Assembly (NCBI GenBank): GCA_002333125.1
Contig: DDBM01000055.1
Span: 1 to 8,650, forward strand
DNA: 8,650 nucleotides
DNA from: Moraxellaceae bacterium UBA2032
GTDB lineage: Bacteria; Pseudomonadota; Gammaproteobacteria; Pseudomonadales; Moraxellaceae
Reading direction: 5' to 3'
This document shows, in pieces, positions 1-7,388 of the stretch. Numbering within the stretch: position 1 is the first letter of the stretch; each line of letters starts with the position of its first letter. The notes under the pieces were generated by a model. That model was not told where the DNA came from. It saw only the letters and a program-made list of their open reading frames with translations, and did no database searches. A program made the translations under genes and the position numbers.

Positions 1-1791
1 ATTTTTTATGGTGTCGCGATTGGACTATTATTTTATAATTTCGCTTTATGGTATTTAACCCGTGAACGTAGTCAGCTACTTTATATATTTTATCTAAGCA
101 GCAGTATTATTTATTTTTTATGGTTGCACGGCATACTATTTCGCTTATGGCCGCACGCAACCAACTGGAATAATCACGGTTTTTACGCCAGTATTTTGTT
201 AATGGTGATTACAGGTTTATTTTTTGTCCGTTATTATTTACAGTTAGCTGCGCGGCCTTTATTAAACAAAAGCTATTATGTCTTCATCACCATTACCTTC
301 AGCTTACTGCTTATTCAGTTTTTTTTACCGCTATGGCTGTCCGCTCGTTTAGTGCCAACGCTCAGTATTTTGCTCATTATTATTGCGCTTTATACAGGGT
401 TTAGACGCTGGCAAGACCAATTAGCCACAGCTCCTTTGTTTATTATTGCGTGGATTAGCGTGTTATTGGCGGCGGTCTATACCATTTCCATGAATTATTT
501 TGGTTTTGGTAATATCACGCACGCTATTTACGCCATGCAAATCGGCTTTGCGCTGCAACAAATACTGTTATCTATTGGTTTAGCGCAACAAATGAATACG
601 CTAAAAGCTGCAAAAATACGTTATGAACAAGAAAGTCATCTCGCCAAAGCAGAAAGTGCTGCCAAAAGTGAGTTTTTAGCGCGCATGAGCCACGAAATTC
701 GCACCCCCATGAACGCGGTATTAGGTGTCACTCAATTATTACAAAGCTCGCCTTTAAATACGGAACAGCAGCAACAAGTGTCGTTGTTATACAACTCCAG
801 TAAGCAACTATTAGAACTAATCAATGATATTCTTGATTTTTCACGCATGGATGCCAATAAGCTGACTTTAAGTGCAGAAAGCTTTGATTTACCTGCGTTA
901 TTATCCGAATGTGTCAGTTTATTTACTGCGGTCGCACAACAAAAATCTTTAGTATTAAGGTATCAACCGCCTGCTGATTTACCCCAATGGCTAGAAGGTG
1001 ACTCTTTACGCATTCGTCAAATTTTGCTCAATTTATTAGGTAATGCCATTAAGTTTACCGCAGAAGGTGAAGTGTGCTTAACCATCGACATCGTCGAACT
1101 CCGTGACGATCGCTGTCGGTTAAAGTTCAGTATCAAAGATAGCGGCATTGGTATTAGTAACCAACAACAGGCGTTGTTATTCACTGCCTTTAGTCAAGCG
1201 GATAGCTCTATTACTCGCCAATACGGTGGCAGCGGCTTAGGTTTGGCAATCAGTCAGCAATTAGTGGAGTTAATGGGCGGTAGCATTGCTATCGCCAGTG
1301 AGCTGGGTTTAGGGGCAACTTTTAGCTTCGAGCTCGACTTGAAACGTGTCATTGCTCCTGCCCCATTAGCCAATACTCAGCCCTCATCTCCTCAGACGAC
1401 ACACTTAGCAAATTTACATATTTTAGTTGCCGAAGATAGCCCAATAAATCAAGTGGTTATTCGCTCCATGTTACAACGACTGGGTATTACTCATGTGATG
1501 GTCAGTAATGGTCAAGACGCACTCCAAACCATGATGCAACAACACGCTGATTTTGACGTGGTACTCATGGATTATGAAATGCCGATATTAGATGGTGTCA
1601 GCACTGTCAAACAGTTGCGAATTTGGGAACAGCAACAACAACTCCGTCGTTTACCCGTTATTGCTCTGACCGCTCATGCTTTACCTCATTATGTACAATT
1701 ATGCCGCGATGCAGGCATGGATGATTTTTTGACCAAGCCCATTTTTCTAGGCGCATTATCAACGAAATTACAGCAATTCAATCACTCATAA
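1..1791 (+). CDS. Hybrid sensor histidine kinase, 7TM-DISM type (5' end outside window)
   Basis: Inner-membrane sensor kinase that autophosphorylates and passes the phosphate to its own receiver domain. The frame is open from base 1, so the true start lies upstream. A TTG at 124 is internal, because the residues before it continue the membrane domain. Numbered from base 1 (596 residues visible), there are about seven hydrophobic helices (roughly 1-18, 25-45, 61-81, 92-113, 118-134, 145-163, 172-196), matching the 7TMR-DISM module. A signalling helix follows, then HisKA with the phospho-accepting His231 in MSHEIRTP. The ATPase domain has the N box around Asn348, G1 box DSGIGIS from Asp380 and G2 box GGSGLGLA from 409. 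The C-terminal receiver has acidic Glu478/Asp479, phospho-acceptor Asp524, Thr557 and Lys579, all intact. There is no output domain, so a separate HPt protein or regulator is expected. The periplasmic ligand domain usual in this family would be in the missing part. The signal sensed is unknown. Confidence 0.95.
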   Translation: MFYGVAIGLLFYNFALWYLTRERSQLLYIFYLSSSIIYFLWLHGILFRLWPHATNWNNHGFYASILLMVITGLFFVRYYLQLAARPLLNKSYYVFITITFSLLLIQFFLPLWLSARLVPTLSILLIIIALYTGFRRWQDQLATAPLFIIAWISVLLAAVYTISMNYFGFGNITHAIYAMQIGFALQQILLSIGLAQQMNTLKAAKIRYEQESHLAKAESAAKSEFLARMSHEIRTPMNAVLGVTQLLQSSPLNTEQQQQVSLLYNSSKQLLELINDILDFSRMDANKLTLSAESFDLPALLSECVSLFTAVAQQKSLVLRYQPPADLPQWLEGDSLRIRQILLNLLGNAIKFTAEGEVCLTIDIVELRDDRCRLKFSIKDSGIGISNQQQALLFTAFSQADSSITRQYGGSGLGLAISQQLVELMGGSIAIASELGLGATFSFELDLKRVIAPAPLANTQPSSPQTTHLANLHILVAEDSPINQVVIRSMLQRLGITHVMVSNGQDALQTMMQQHADFDVVLMDYEMPILDGVSTVKQLRIWEQQQQLRRLPVIALTAHALPHYVQLCRDAGMDDFLTKPIFLGALSTKLQQFNHS

Positions 1792-1825
1792 CCGAAACAA
1801 TCTTCCTCTAACGCCAACAAAAACC

Positions 1826-1849
1826 AAGCAAGTGCTTGCTTTTTTCTTT
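1826..1849 (+). terminator. Intrinsic terminator after the histidine kinase
   Basis: A 6-bp stem (AAGCAA at 1826-1831 with TTGCTT at 1836-1841) encloses a GTGC loop and runs straight into a T-rich tract (1840-1849, one C). It sits 35 bases after the kinase stop codon, so it probably ends that transcript. The stem is short and AT-leaning, so efficiency may be moderate. Confidence 0.7.
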
Positions 1850-1932
1850 AAAAAATACGATTGTAAGCCGTTTTCGGACTTTCGTACCAACACGACTGAT
1901 TTGTAGCTATTGAATATCGCTTAAATTTTTTC

Positions 1933-1961
1933 TTCAGAAAAGTGTACGTCAGTTTTAAATT
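1933..1961 (+). promoter_or_regulatory. Weak candidate promoter for the CaiB/BaiF gene
   Basis: TTCAGA (1933-1938) and TAAATT (1956-1961) are separated by 17 bases, each matching four of six positions of the sigma-70 boxes. Transcription would start near 1968, about 20 bases before the start codon. A promoter is expected here because a terminator lies upstream, but AT-rich sequence makes chance matches common. Confidence 0.22.
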
Positions 1962-1988
1962 TTTAATTGCTCAGATGAGGAAAAACCA

Positions 1989-3170
1989 ATGACCGCACTT
2001 GCAGGCTTAAAAGTCTTAGATTTTTCGGGTTTGTTACCCGCACCTTTTGGCACACGTATTCTTGCGGATATGGGAGCAACGGTATTGCGTGTGGAAGCAC
2101 CCGCACGACCTGATATGGTTCGCGTAATGCCTCCTTTTGACGATCAAGGTTTATCTGCGGGTCACGGCTCATTAAATCGTAATAAAGGAAGCATTGTTAT
2201 TGATTTAAAAACCCCTGAAGGCGTTGCTATTATTAAAGAATTAGTCAAAGACTACGATATTGTCGTTGAGCAATTCCGCCCTTCGGTGATGTCACGTTTA
2301 GGCTTAGGTTACGACGATTTAAAAGCCATTAATCCCAAGTTAATTTATTGTGCGGTAACAGGTTATGGGCAACAGGGGGTGTATAAAAATAGAGCTGGCC
2401 ACGACCTCAACTATTTAGCCATTGCGGGTATCCTTGGTTATACAGGCCGTCAAGAAACTGGCCCACTGCCCTTGCCCATTCAAGCAGCCGATGTCACAGG
2501 CGGTTTATATGCAGTCACAGGCATTTTGGCGGCAGTTATTCATCGTCATAACACAGGAATTGGTCAGTTTATTGATATCTCTTTGACTGATTCTGCTTTT
2601 AGTTTACAAGCATTAACCGCACCACCTGCGTTAATGGCTAATCATCAACCGAAAGCAGAAACTGACACCTTAAATGGCGGTACTTTTTATGATTGTTATC
2701 GCACCGCAGACAATCGCTATTTAAGTATTGCAGGTTTAGAGCCACAATTTTTTATGGCTTTTGCTCAAACCATTAATCGCCCAGATTTAATTCCACTTGC
2801 TATTCGTCACGATATTGAAACTGTTCGTATTGTAAAAGCAGCGATTCGAGAAGCGATAGAAACAAAAACACTCAGCGAATGGCAAACCATTTTTGCTCAT
2901 GTCGAAGCGTGTGTTGAACCTGTGTTATCGTTTGCTGAAGCGTGCGAACACCCGCAAATTAAATCGCGGAATATGGTAATTGATGTTCCGACACCCAATG
3001 GTAAATCGCAAAAACAAATTGCCAGCCCTGTCGTCTTTAGTGCTACGCCAAGCGAATATCGTCTATCAGGTGGACAGTTGGGTGCAGAGACACAAGAGGT
3101 GCTACTGGCTCATGGCTTTAGTCAGGAGCAAATTAAAGACTGGTGTCAGCGTGGCATCGTTATGATTTAA
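1989..3170 (+). CDS. CaiB/BaiF family protein, probable alpha-methylacyl-CoA racemase
   Basis: A cytoplasmic family III CoA-transferase-fold enzyme of 393 residues, a normal length for the family. The N-terminus (LDFSGLLPAPFGTRILADMG) has the usual CoA-binding start, followed by NRNKGSIVIDLK. Residues equivalent to the racemase catalytic set described for Mycobacterium MCR (His126, Asp156, Glu241) are present: His138 in AGHDLNYLA, Asp168 in AADVTGGLY and Glu251 in GLEPQFF, with near-identical spacing. This favours epimerising (R)/(S)-2-methylacyl-CoA over CoA transfer such as formyl-CoA:oxalate transferase. The ATG at 1989 follows GAGG (1977-1980) at 8 bases, a good ribosome site. It stands alone: a terminator lies before it and 344 non-coding bases follow, and no fatty-acid degradation genes are nearby, so the substrate cannot be read from context. 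Family assignment is firm; the racemase activity is inferred from residues. Confidence 0.88.
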   Translation: MTALAGLKVLDFSGLLPAPFGTRILADMGATVLRVEAPARPDMVRVMPPFDDQGLSAGHGSLNRNKGSIVIDLKTPEGVAIIKELVKDYDIVVEQFRPSVMSRLGLGYDDLKAINPKLIYCAVTGYGQQGVYKNRAGHDLNYLAIAGILGYTGRQETGPLPLPIQAADVTGGLYAVTGILAAVIHRHNTGIGQFIDISLTDSAFSLQALTAPPALMANHQPKAETDTLNGGTFYDCYRTADNRYLSIAGLEPQFFMAFAQTINRPDLIPLAIRHDIETVRIVKAAIREAIETKTLSEWQTIFAHVEACVEPVLSFAEACEHPQIKSRNMVIDVPTPNGKSQKQIASPVVFSATPSEYRLSGGQLGAETQEVLLAHGFSQEQIKDWCQRGIVMI

Positions 3171-3286
3171 GGTTAGGAGTTACGCGGATATCGCAGTGCG
3201 ATGCGCAAGTTCTGTGGTTGCAGTATTATCTGAAACCTTTTCTCTAAGTCCCAACGCATAAGTTTATTTATATATTCCGCTCACAC

Positions 3287-3343
3287 TGAGCTTGTCGAAG
3301 TGTTATGTGCCAATGGTTCGACAGGCTCACCATAAGCGTTTTT
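3287..3343. repeat. Dispersed inverted repeat, copy 1 (REP-like)
   Basis: Left arm TGAGCTTGTCGAA (3287-3299) and right arm TTCGACAGGCTCA (3317-3329) pair over 13 positions with one G-T wobble, around a 17-base loop. A short T-run follows (3339-3343). The same arms occur at 6255-6286. Similarity continues past the right arm for about 14 bases (10 identical), so the two are copies of one element rather than chance hairpins. Position after the CaiB/BaiF gene suggests it may also help end that transcript. Confidence 0.75.
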
Positions 3344-3437
3344 GCGTAGGTACTCATCTACAAGCTTTTTCAATTCTTAAACCCTTAAGATAATCGTTTC
3401 ACTCACTCAGATACGCAACAAGACCCGCATTAAACCA

Positions 3438-3446
3438 TGATAGAAT
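3438..3446 (+). promoter_or_regulatory. Extended -10 promoter element before the DUF349 gene
   Basis: TG at 3438-3439, one base, then TAGAAT (3441-3446) form an extended -10 box with five of six matches to TATAAT. No good -35 box lies 16 to 18 bases upstream, which extended -10 promoters tolerate. A start near 3453 would put the hairpin at 3458-3484 at the very 5' end of the transcript. Confidence 0.35.
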
Positions 3447-3457
3447 CCTTATTCTGC

Positions 3458-3484
3458 ATGAGAGCTGCCTCTCATATTTTTTTT
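3458..3484 (+). terminator. Terminator-like hairpin in the leader of the DUF349 gene
   Basis: A perfect 7-bp stem, ATGAGAG (3458-3464) with CTCTCAT (3469-3475), has a CTGC tetraloop and is followed by eight T residues (3477-3484). This is a classic intrinsic terminator shape. It ends only 30 bases before the start codon of the downstream gene, leaving little space for a promoter between the two. It may stop transcription from upstream, or act as an attenuator. Confidence 0.65.
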
Positions 3485-3514
3485 ATCCACTACTTAAAAT
3501 AAAGGATAGTTTCG

Positions 3515-6220
3515 ATGGCTATTATCGACATAATAAAATCATGGTTCAGCAAAAAATCGAAAGCGAAAACAATCTCACCGTCGCAATCGACTGCCCCCAC
3601 ACCTGTATCCGTGAAAAAAGCACCGCCTAAATCGCCGCCAAGCACACCAGCAACGGATAACGCACCGCGCAGTAATGTGTCATCAGTACCGTCATCGGGA
3701 CAATCCTTAGTAGAAATCGTTAACAGTTCAGCGCAATTTAGTATTCGTGAAATGGCCTTAGCTAAAATTGACGACCAAAGTCAATTAGCAGAAATTATCG
3801 CTAACCACTCTATTGCCAAAATTCGACTACAAGCGGCCAACAAACTGACTGATTTGACGATTATTGCCAGTACCGCCGAAAAAATTAAACATAGCGATAA
3901 AGGCGTTTACCGCCTATTGCGCAAAAAAGTCGATAGCGCCAATGCTTTACAAAAAGCGCAGAAACAACAGCAACTCGTATTAGATAAAATCTGTACTGAT
4001 TTAGAAGCACAAAGTCGTTTAAGCCTCAACCCGCTATTTGCTGCTAAAGTACAAAGTTTGCAACAACAATGGCAACAAGCGACACAAAAAGCTCCAGCTG
4101 ATGCAACTCATAATGAACGTTATCAACACGCTCTCACTGTGGTTAATACCATTATTAATGAGCACGCTACGCAACAACAGGCCGAAAGCAATGCCAACCA
4201 GCAACAGCAAGAAGTCCAACAACAATTGGAAGATTTATTAACGCAAGTAAATGATAAAGAACAACAGCTTAGTCATGAGTACTTAAATGAAAACCTTAAG
4301 AGTATTAATGAAAAATGGCAACAAATAACGGCTGTTTTAAACGTAGATCATACCATCGCTAAACACGTCAAAACCTTACAACAACAACTCACTTCTATTT
4401 CTTCTTTATTGGAAAGTAGCCAAGCAGACTTTGCTACTTTACAAACATTAAGTGCAGAACTGAGAGAAAACCCACTCAATCAAATTGCTTTTGACTCATT
4501 AAAATGCTTGTTAAAACCGCTAAATCTTGCTCGTATCAACCCATTACCACCTGTATTTTCCGAGATTCAAGAAGCATTGCAATTTGCAGAGATAGCGTTA
4601 TCGGCACAAAAAACAGCGCAAGGAGCAAGCGCAAAATCACAGCAGAAACAACAAGAGCAAGTACAGCACAACGAATTTAATCAACTTTTAGCACAGTTGG
4701 AATTGGCGTTTAATGATGGTCATGTCCATGAAGCCAGCCAATTGTTACGCACAGCACAACAGTTTGCCAAAAAGCATCACCTTCACGAACCACGCTTAGG
4801 CGAATGGGCACAAGAACTTCATAAACTAAAAGAATGGGCAGGTTTTGCCATTCTTCCCAAAAAAGAAGCCCTAGTCACCGCGATGGCACAATTATCAGAA
4901 ACAGAGGATGACGATGGTTTAGCACGTTTAGATGAGATCAAAGCCTTGCAAGCAGAATGGCAGGCCGTTGGCATGGTCAATAACGATGCTGAAAGAGCCC
5001 TGTGGCAACAATTTAAAGATTTAAGCCAAAAAGCCTATGAACCCTGCCAACGGCATTTTGACCAACAAAACGCCATTCAAGCGCGAAACGCCGCCAACAG
5101 GCAGGCGCTTTGTGATGAGCTACAAACATACTTAGACAATATGCCGACGGAAGTGAACTGGCAAGGGCATATTGCCATCCTGAAAAAAGCACGTGAAGAC
5201 TGGCAATTGCATCACCCTGTAGAAGCTAAAATCCACAAAAAACTACAAAGCAAATTCAATATCATAATCAAAGCATTAGAAGATAAACTTCATGCTGAAT
5301 ATGCCTTACAAGAAGGCCGAAAAACAGCAATCATTCAAGAAGCAGAGCAGCTTTTATCTTTAGAAAATGTTCGTGAAGCTTGCCAACAAGCTAAAAACTT
5401 ACAGCAAACGTGGAAAACCATCCCGTCGTGCGGACATGCTAAAGATCAAGCTTTGTGGGAAGTTTTCCGTAGCCACTGCGATGCTGTTTTTAACAAACGT
5501 GAGCAACTAAAACAAAGTCAACACGAGGCTGAGGCACAAGCCTTAGCTACCGCCAAGGAACTACTTGCTCAGTTTGAAGCAATGTTGAGTCAGCCCTACT
5601 CCACAAACCATAACAATATTGTCGAAACACTGATTCACTCATTTGGACAATTGTATTTACCTCGCGAATCCAACCAAGATTTACGTACACAACTGTCCGC
5701 TTTCCAAGCCACATGGCAAGCCAAAATAACGGCACAACATGAGCAGGAAAAACAAGCGCAAATAATGCAGGTTGTCGAAGCCTTACAACTTTGCCTAGAT
5801 GTCGAACAACAGTTTTTACAAGGTACGCCTATCTCTCTGTCTCAAGCTTTAACTTGGCAAGCACTACAAGCACCTTCCTTTTTCAAGACAGTGCTAAATA
5901 AACGCTGGCATTCCCTGTCATCTTTACCCAAGAAAAAAGCGGAAGAACGCCTAGCTGTTTTTAATGATGGCTGTTTATTGTTGGAATTACTCTTAGATTT
6001 ACCTAGCCATGAGCAATATCAAGAAGCCAGAGTTGCAAAAAAAATGGAAATGTTTGGTCAGCAAAGCTATCCAAAAACTGTCAGTGATAAATCTGTACTT
6101 ATTCAACAAAACTTATCGACTGTGCTGTCTATAGCCCTGTTACCGACTGAACAAGCCGAAGCAGCACACACACGATTGGTTGCGATTATTCAAAGCCCGA
6201 ATATAGCTTCGTATATTTAG
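3515..6220 (+). CDS. Large DUF349 domain protein of unknown function
   Basis: A 901-residue, soluble, almost wholly helical protein. Residues 1-14 form a possible amphipathic helix (IIDIIKSWF then lysines), followed by a Pro/Ser/Thr-rich linker to about 66. Residues 77-139 look like short HEAT-type helical pairs. Residues 140-300 are glutamine-rich coiled coil, with runs at 220-222, 229-232 and 235-237. DUF349 units are clearest at Trp482/Trp497 and Trp633/Trp648, each with two tryptophans 15 apart and an LW(Q/E)xF core; a degenerate unit is centred on Trp563. The LKEWAGFAILPKKEAL stretch around Trp441 and the C-terminal LELLLDLPS segment also match proteins of this family as I remember them. 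The ATG follows AAGGA (3502-3506) at 8 bases. It appears monocistronic, between two inverted repeats. The family has no established biochemical role that I know of; a scaffold or binding protein is only a guess. Confidence 0.88.
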   Translation: MAIIDIIKSWFSKKSKAKTISPSQSTAPTPVSVKKAPPKSPPSTPATDNAPRSNVSSVPSSGQSLVEIVNSSAQFSIREMALAKIDDQSQLAEIIANHSIAKIRLQAANKLTDLTIIASTAEKIKHSDKGVYRLLRKKVDSANALQKAQKQQQLVLDKICTDLEAQSRLSLNPLFAAKVQSLQQQWQQATQKAPADATHNERYQHALTVVNTIINEHATQQQAESNANQQQQEVQQQLEDLLTQVNDKEQQLSHEYLNENLKSINEKWQQITAVLNVDHTIAKHVKTLQQQLTSISSLLESSQADFATLQTLSAELRENPLNQIAFDSLKCLLKPLNLARINPLPPVFSEIQEALQFAEIALSAQKTAQGASAKSQQKQQEQVQHNEFNQLLAQLELAFNDGHVHEASQLLRTAQQFAKKHHLHEPRLGEWAQELHKLKEWAGFAILPKKEALVTAMAQLSETEDDDGLARLDEIKALQAEWQAVGMVNNDAERALWQQFKDLSQKAYEPCQRHFDQQNAIQARNAANRQALCDELQTYLDNMPTEVNWQGHIAILKKAREDWQLHHPVEAKIHKKLQSKFNIIIKALEDKLHAEYALQEGRKTAIIQEAEQLLSLENVREACQQAKNLQQTWKTIPSCGHAKDQALWEVFRSHCDAVFNKREQLKQSQHEAEAQALATAKELLAQFEAMLSQPYSTNHNNIVETLIHSFGQLYLPRESNQDLRTQLSAFQATWQAKITAQHEQEKQAQIMQVVEALQLCLDVEQQFLQGTPISLSQALTWQALQAPSFFKTVLNKRWHSLSSLPKKKAEERLAVFNDGCLLLELLLDLPSHEQYQEARVAKKMEMFGQQSYPKTVSDKSVLIQQNLSTVLSIALLPTEQAEAAHTRLVAIIQSPNIASYI

Positions 6221-6254
6221 CAAATAAGCTCATGCCTAACTTCACCGTTTGTGA

Positions 6255-6302
6255 TGAGCCTGTCGAACCACCCTTCGACAGGCTCAGGATGAGCATTTTT
6301 TT
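6255..6302 (+). repeat. Dispersed inverted repeat, copy 2, doubling as probable terminator
   Basis: A perfect 13-bp inverted repeat, TGAGCCTGTCGAA (6255-6267) with TTCGACAGGCTCA (6274-6286), encloses the loop CCACCC. Seven T residues follow at 6296-6302. It lies 34 bases after the DUF349 stop codon, and with the T-run it could end that transcript, although nine bases separate stem and T-run. It is the second copy of the element seen at 3287-3343. The heptamer GATGAGC overlaps the left arm (6253-6259) and recurs just past the right arm (6288-6294). Confidence 0.8.
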
Positions 6303-6330
6303 CATACAGTAATGCTGAATGACGGTTCAA

Positions 6331-6344
6331 TCAGCACCTGCTGA
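6331..6344. repeat. Short perfect inverted repeat upstream of the membrane-protein gene
   Basis: TCAGCA (6331-6336) and TGCTGA (6339-6344) flank a CC centre, 24 bases before the start codon at 6369. The size and place would suit a small operator or a leader hairpin, but six-base arms can arise by chance. Confidence 0.3.
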
Positions 6345-6368
6345 AAACTGTAAATTGAGTCCATCTTT

Positions 6369-7388
6369 ATGTTAATTAACTGGCAAGCACTTAAAAAACA
6401 TAAAAAAGAAACGCCTTTATTAATTATTGATTTAATCGTCTTATTCTTGATTGTTTTAAATTTATCATGGTTGTTAATCGACAGTATTCTTATGAATACG
6501 GGTTTTGGGATTTTATTCGCTAAATATTTCCCTCATCTGTTTCACGGCTATAAAACCCATTACCATCCAGAACTCCCTGTTTATGATGCTGTATTTACCA
6601 TTTTTTTACTGTGTGAATTAGCTTTAAGGTGGGCACTTGCTGTCTATAAAAAAACCTATCATCGCTGGTTTTTTTATCCCTTTATTCATTGGTATGACGT
6701 GATTGCTTGTTTGCCTAGTTTACAATTTTTGCGACTGTTTCGTTTTGTCGCCGTTGTCTATCGTATGCACCAGCTAGAAATTTTGGTGCTTGGCAAACGC
6801 ATTATTGAAACATCTCAAAAATATTATGGCATTGTTATTGAAGAAATCTCTGACCGTATCGTGTTAAATGTGCTGGATGGCGTGCAAAAAGAATTACAAG
6901 CAAATAATCCTGTTGCCAAACAATTGCGTGAAACGGTATTAGTTCCGCAAAAAGAAGTGATCACTCATTGGCTTGCCAATCGAATCAGCGCCTTAACTGA
7001 TACGGCTTATCATCAGCACGAAGTTGAACTTGAGAATTACTTACACAAAGTCACCTATGAAGCCATTCGCCACAATAAAGAATGGCTTAGTATCAAAAAA
7101 CGCCTGCCTTTTGTTGGCGGCTTAATCGAATCGGAATTAAATAGTATCGTCGGTAGTTTGGTGAATAGTATTGCCGCACATATCCTCCATGATTTAAGTC
7201 AGCCCAACAACGCCGCTTTACATGATTTAGCCGATGCCGCTTTTGAAACATTTACCCTTTCGGATGCGGAGATGGACAAAGCAATTGAGCAAATTGCCAT
7301 CGAAGCAATTGACATTATTAAGGCTCAAGTCGCTGTTCAGCAATGGAAACTTGATGAGTTGAAGGAAAAAAACGAAAACCTTGCATAA
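6369..7388 (+). CDS. Membrane protein with voltage-sensor-like domain and soluble helical tail
   Basis: 339 residues. Four hydrophobic helices in the first 140 residues resemble an ion-channel voltage-sensor domain. S1 is about 16-41 with Asn31. S2 is about 71-92 with Phe79, Glu83 and Arg87, as in the F..(3)E...R pattern. S3 is about 101-117 with Trp108 and Asp110. S4 is about 119-135 with Arg122, Arg125 and Arg132. A long S1-S2 loop (42-70) is rich in His, Tyr and Phe. No pore helix or K+ selectivity motif follows; residues 140-339 are polar and helical, presumably cytoplasmic. It could be a sensor or proton-permeable domain, or a distant ion-transport-family relative; conduction is not shown. 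An in-frame stop at 6351 leaves ATG 6369 as the only conventional start. The ribosome site is weak (GAG at 6357-6359, 9 bases away). It looks like a single-gene unit between the repeat at 6255 and minC. Confidence 0.75.
   Translation: MLINWQALKKHKKETPLLIIDLIVLFLIVLNLSWLLIDSILMNTGFGILFAKYFPHLFHGYKTHYHPELPVYDAVFTIFLLCELALRWALAVYKKTYHRWFFYPFIHWYDVIACLPSLQFLRLFRFVAVVYRMHQLEILVLGKRIIETSQKYYGIVIEEISDRIVLNVLDGVQKELQANNPVAKQLRETVLVPQKEVITHWLANRISALTDTAYHQHEVELENYLHKVTYEAIRHNKEWLSIKKRLPFVGGLIESELNSIVGSLVNSIAAHILHDLSQPNNAALHDLADAAFETFTLSDAEMDKAIEQIAIEAIDIIKAQVAVQQWKLDELKEKNENLA

Larger units (their letters stand above)
3171..3514. other. Intergenic gap (344 bases) with repeat and regulatory signals
   Basis: I see no credible gene on either strand. 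The stretch holds, in order, an 11-base near-palindrome (3191-3201), a dispersed inverted repeat (3287-3329) with a T-run behind it, an extended -10 box (3438-3446) and a terminator-like hairpin (3458-3484) just before the DUF349 gene. The part between 3345 and 3430 shows nothing I can name. Confidence 0.7.

Noticed and set aside
124..126. TTG as the start codon of the histidine kinase
   Set aside because: The frame is open back to base 1 and the preceding residues continue the 7TM-DISM membrane domain (first two helices), so the TTG is internal.
1963..2172. Minus-strand open frame opposite the start of the CaiB/BaiF gene
   Set aside because: It is antisense to a strongly supported gene and has no family features.
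3191..3207. TCGCA-G-TGCGA near-palindrome after the CaiB/BaiF gene as a terminator
   Set aside because: The loop of one base cannot close a hairpin properly and no T-run follows, so it is more likely chance.
4159..4240. CRISPR or tandem-repeat array suggested by recurring CAACAACAG
   Set aside because: The repeats are codon runs in frame with the DUF349 protein, without spacers or a constant repeat unit.
4034..4241. Short open frames on both strands inside the DUF349 gene
   Set aside because: They come from reading CAA/CAG-rich sequence in other frames (Leu-rich on the minus strand, Asn-rich on the plus strand). The main frame carries the conserved protein.
6369..7388. Potassium channel assignment for the membrane protein
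   Set aside because: No selectivity-filter motif such as TVGYG and no pore helix pair follow the S4-like segment.
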